DNA of 64,000 nucleotides from contig JAUJMV010000023.1 in NCBI GenBank assembly GCA_030446685.1, positions 54,755 to 118,754 on the forward strand. Reading direction: 5' to 3'. Positions within the stretch are counted from its first letter, which is position 1, and every line of letters starts with the position of its first letter. Shown here piece after piece: positions 62,138 to 64,000 of the stretch. Both the position numbers and the translations under genes were made by a program. The DNA is from Thermomicrobiales bacterium (GTDB lineage: Bacteria > Chloroflexota > Chloroflexia > Thermomicrobiales > CADCWN01). Under the pieces are notes generated by a model that saw only the letters and a list, made by a program, of their open reading frames with translations, was not told where the DNA came from and made no database searches.

Positions 62138-62707
62138 GCGCCCGCGCCCCGCATATCCCGCTCGCTCCCGCGATTAGCGTAGCGGGCGGGTTGGAACGCG
62201 AGCAAGGCGATTGTCCCGCCACGAGATACCGCCGTATCTCGCCCAAACTGTCCTGGAAACTGTCCTGCTGATCCAGCGCAGTCCACAGCAATGTAGCCAG
62301 TCCCGGTCCTGCTTCGAGCAAGGGCATGGCGCGATGAGCGGCGGCGGAAAGGCGTCGACCAGGCCGCGTCAGCGCACCTGGCCCCCAGGTTGGCGCGCTC
62401 GCTCCCGCGGCGTCCCAGGGCCACCCGCGAACCGCGCCGCGCTTATTCTGTTGCCCGCTGGGCACTCGCCCCCGGCTCTACCACCCCGTGCCGCCGCAAT
62501 GGTCATCAGAACGGTCGTCAGGGGTCACTCGATACGGGCGCGTAGCGGACTTCTTGCAGCACTAGCGGACGTGGCAGCGTCCATCGTCATGCTAATCCCC
62601 GACATGGTCACGGCACTCGGGCCTCGCCTAAGCGTTTCCAGATACCTACTACTCGTCTACCCGACGCATGCTTTCGTCTCGATCGTCACCGCGTTCGCTA
62701 ACAGCTC

Positions 62708-63870
62708 ACTAGTAGGCCCTGGTGCTAGTTTGCTGGGAAGGCGAGGGCCTTGATCTGGAGCCAGTCCGGCGCGCCCAGCAGTCGGTTGAGGTAGATACAG
62801 AGCGTGTGCGCGGCGAGCTTCGCGGTCAACAAGGAAGGGCGCAAGCGATCGGCGCACAGCCCGCGGGAGCGGGCGCGCATCCTGTGCGCGTGAGGGCGGC
62901 CGATCGCGAGCCGCTCTCGGTGCGCTGGTCGTTGACCGTCTCGACGAGCTGCCGCCAACGGTTGAGCAGCCGGCAGACCTCGGCGGGGTAGTCGCGCCAA
63001 GCCGCTGGTTGCGGCAAGGGGTATGAGTGGGGGCCGCACCCGTGGAGCAAGGCCACGCCATGCTGGCGCGCAGCCGCCGCCGCCAGCGGGGCGCTGCTGT
63101 AGCCCTTGTCGCCGAGCGCCGCCACGCCCTGCCTGGCGGCAGTCGCGCTGCGCGCGCAGCAGGTACCCACCCGACGCTCCTCGTCGACCGCCACGTCGCT
63201 GGCGCTCGCGAGCGGCGCCAGGACGAAGTCGCGGATGACGCCGCCCAGCGTGACCAGCAGGTGCAGCTTGAAGCCGACGAGCGGCTGCTGTGCGCGGCGA
63301 GCTTCGTCGGCAGGGGGCGCCGTGCCGAAGGCGCTGGTCGTTGACCGTCTCGACGCTCCGCCAGGTCGCGGCGCTGGGCGCGCCGGGGACGAGGTGGAGA
63401 ACTGGAGGACCGGCACCGACAGGCGGTCGATGGCGCACTGGCGGTCCCGCGCCAGGTCGAGGACGGCGCGCACCCCCGGCGGAGGGCGTTGATCGCGTGC
63501 AGCAGGTTGCGCCGCCAGCGGTTGAAGCGGGTCCGCTCGGGGACGATCGGGGACAGATGGCGGCGCGCGCGCCACTCCTGCACCAGGTCCGGCTCCTTCG
63601 TCCAGCCGCGGCATTCGCCCACGAGCGCCATGGTGCCCAACTCGCTGTCGCTGCAGTTGAGCGCGCTGGCCCGCGGCGCGGCTTGTAGGCCGCCGGCAGC
63701 TCCTCGCCACAACTCGTCCACGATGACGTACGTCCACAGGCAGAAGGCGTCGAACTCGGCTATCATCGTCGCGTTCTCCTTCGGCGGGCGGGTGTGCTTC
63801 GACACCACGACCCGCACCACCGGGGAGGGCTTATTGTCAAGCGCCCGAACTAGCACAAGGGCCCAGTAGT
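62708..63870 (-). mobile_element. IS982-family insertion sequence, transposase frameshifted
   Basis: MIAEFDAFCLWTYVIVDELWR (start 63766); SDSELGTMALVGECRGWTKEPDLVQEWRARRHLSPIVPERTRFNRWRRNLLHAINALRR; LGDKGYSSAPL; KLAAHTLCIYLNRLLGAPDWLQIKALAFPAN*. TIRs ACTAGTAGGCCCTGGTGCTAGTTTG (62708-62732) and CGAACTAGCACAAGGGCCCAGTAGT (63846-63870). Confidence 0.88.
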
Positions 63871-64000
63871 ACAACGAGAGAACTCATGTGCTACATCCGG
63901 CGAGCCAGCGCAGGCGCCGCCAGCGGTGGGAGCGGCAGGCGGCCAACTTGCGGCGCTGCTGATAGGCCAGCCAGGCCAGCGCTGCCGGGGCGTCGACCGT

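Noticed and set aside
62091-62165. Complete tRNA gene
   Set aside because: 3' T-arm and acceptor strand are clear but the 5' acceptor strand and a matching anticodon stem are missing, so only a fragment is supported

Overview
High-GC bacterial window, probably Chloroflexota (Thermomicrobia-like) judging from protein style; this assignment is inference. About 0-41 kb is a catabolic island, mostly on the minus strand. It carries five Cys-type (C-x-[P/A]-x-R) sulfatases, a broken but active-site-bearing formylglycine-generating enzyme (FGE), GH42 and cellulase-like hydrolases, an AGE-family epimerase, an ABC exporter, a uronate-dehydrogenase-like enzyme, two enolase-superfamily dehydratases, a DHDPS/KDG-aldolase-like protein, an HpcH/HpaI aldolase, a D-2-hydroxyacid dehydrogenase, SDRs, several extracellular solute-binding proteins without permeases, and LacI and GntR regulators. 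About 42-49 kb carries a hydroxyacid-oxoacid transhydrogenase, a decayed hydantoinase B, a gamma-glutamyltransferase, an alpha/beta hydrolase and a nitroreductase. About 50-59 kb is the most unusual block: four ATP-grasp proteins, a GCS2-type carboxylate-amine ligase and two esterases. Four consecutive junctions on its minus strand contain heptanucleotide-periodic inverted repeats, each built from a different 7-mer. About 59-64 kb and several internal sites are an IS graveyard: integrase-core IS remnants, an IS630 nested inside one of them, an IS982, an IS6-like remnant and two copies of a small terminal-inverted-repeat element. A tyrosine recombinase there lies beside a tRNA 3'-end fragment. 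Many genes are split by single-base indels in G/C homopolymers, which suggests sequencing error as well as true decay. All calls come from reading the sequence and ORF track; no database searches were run.
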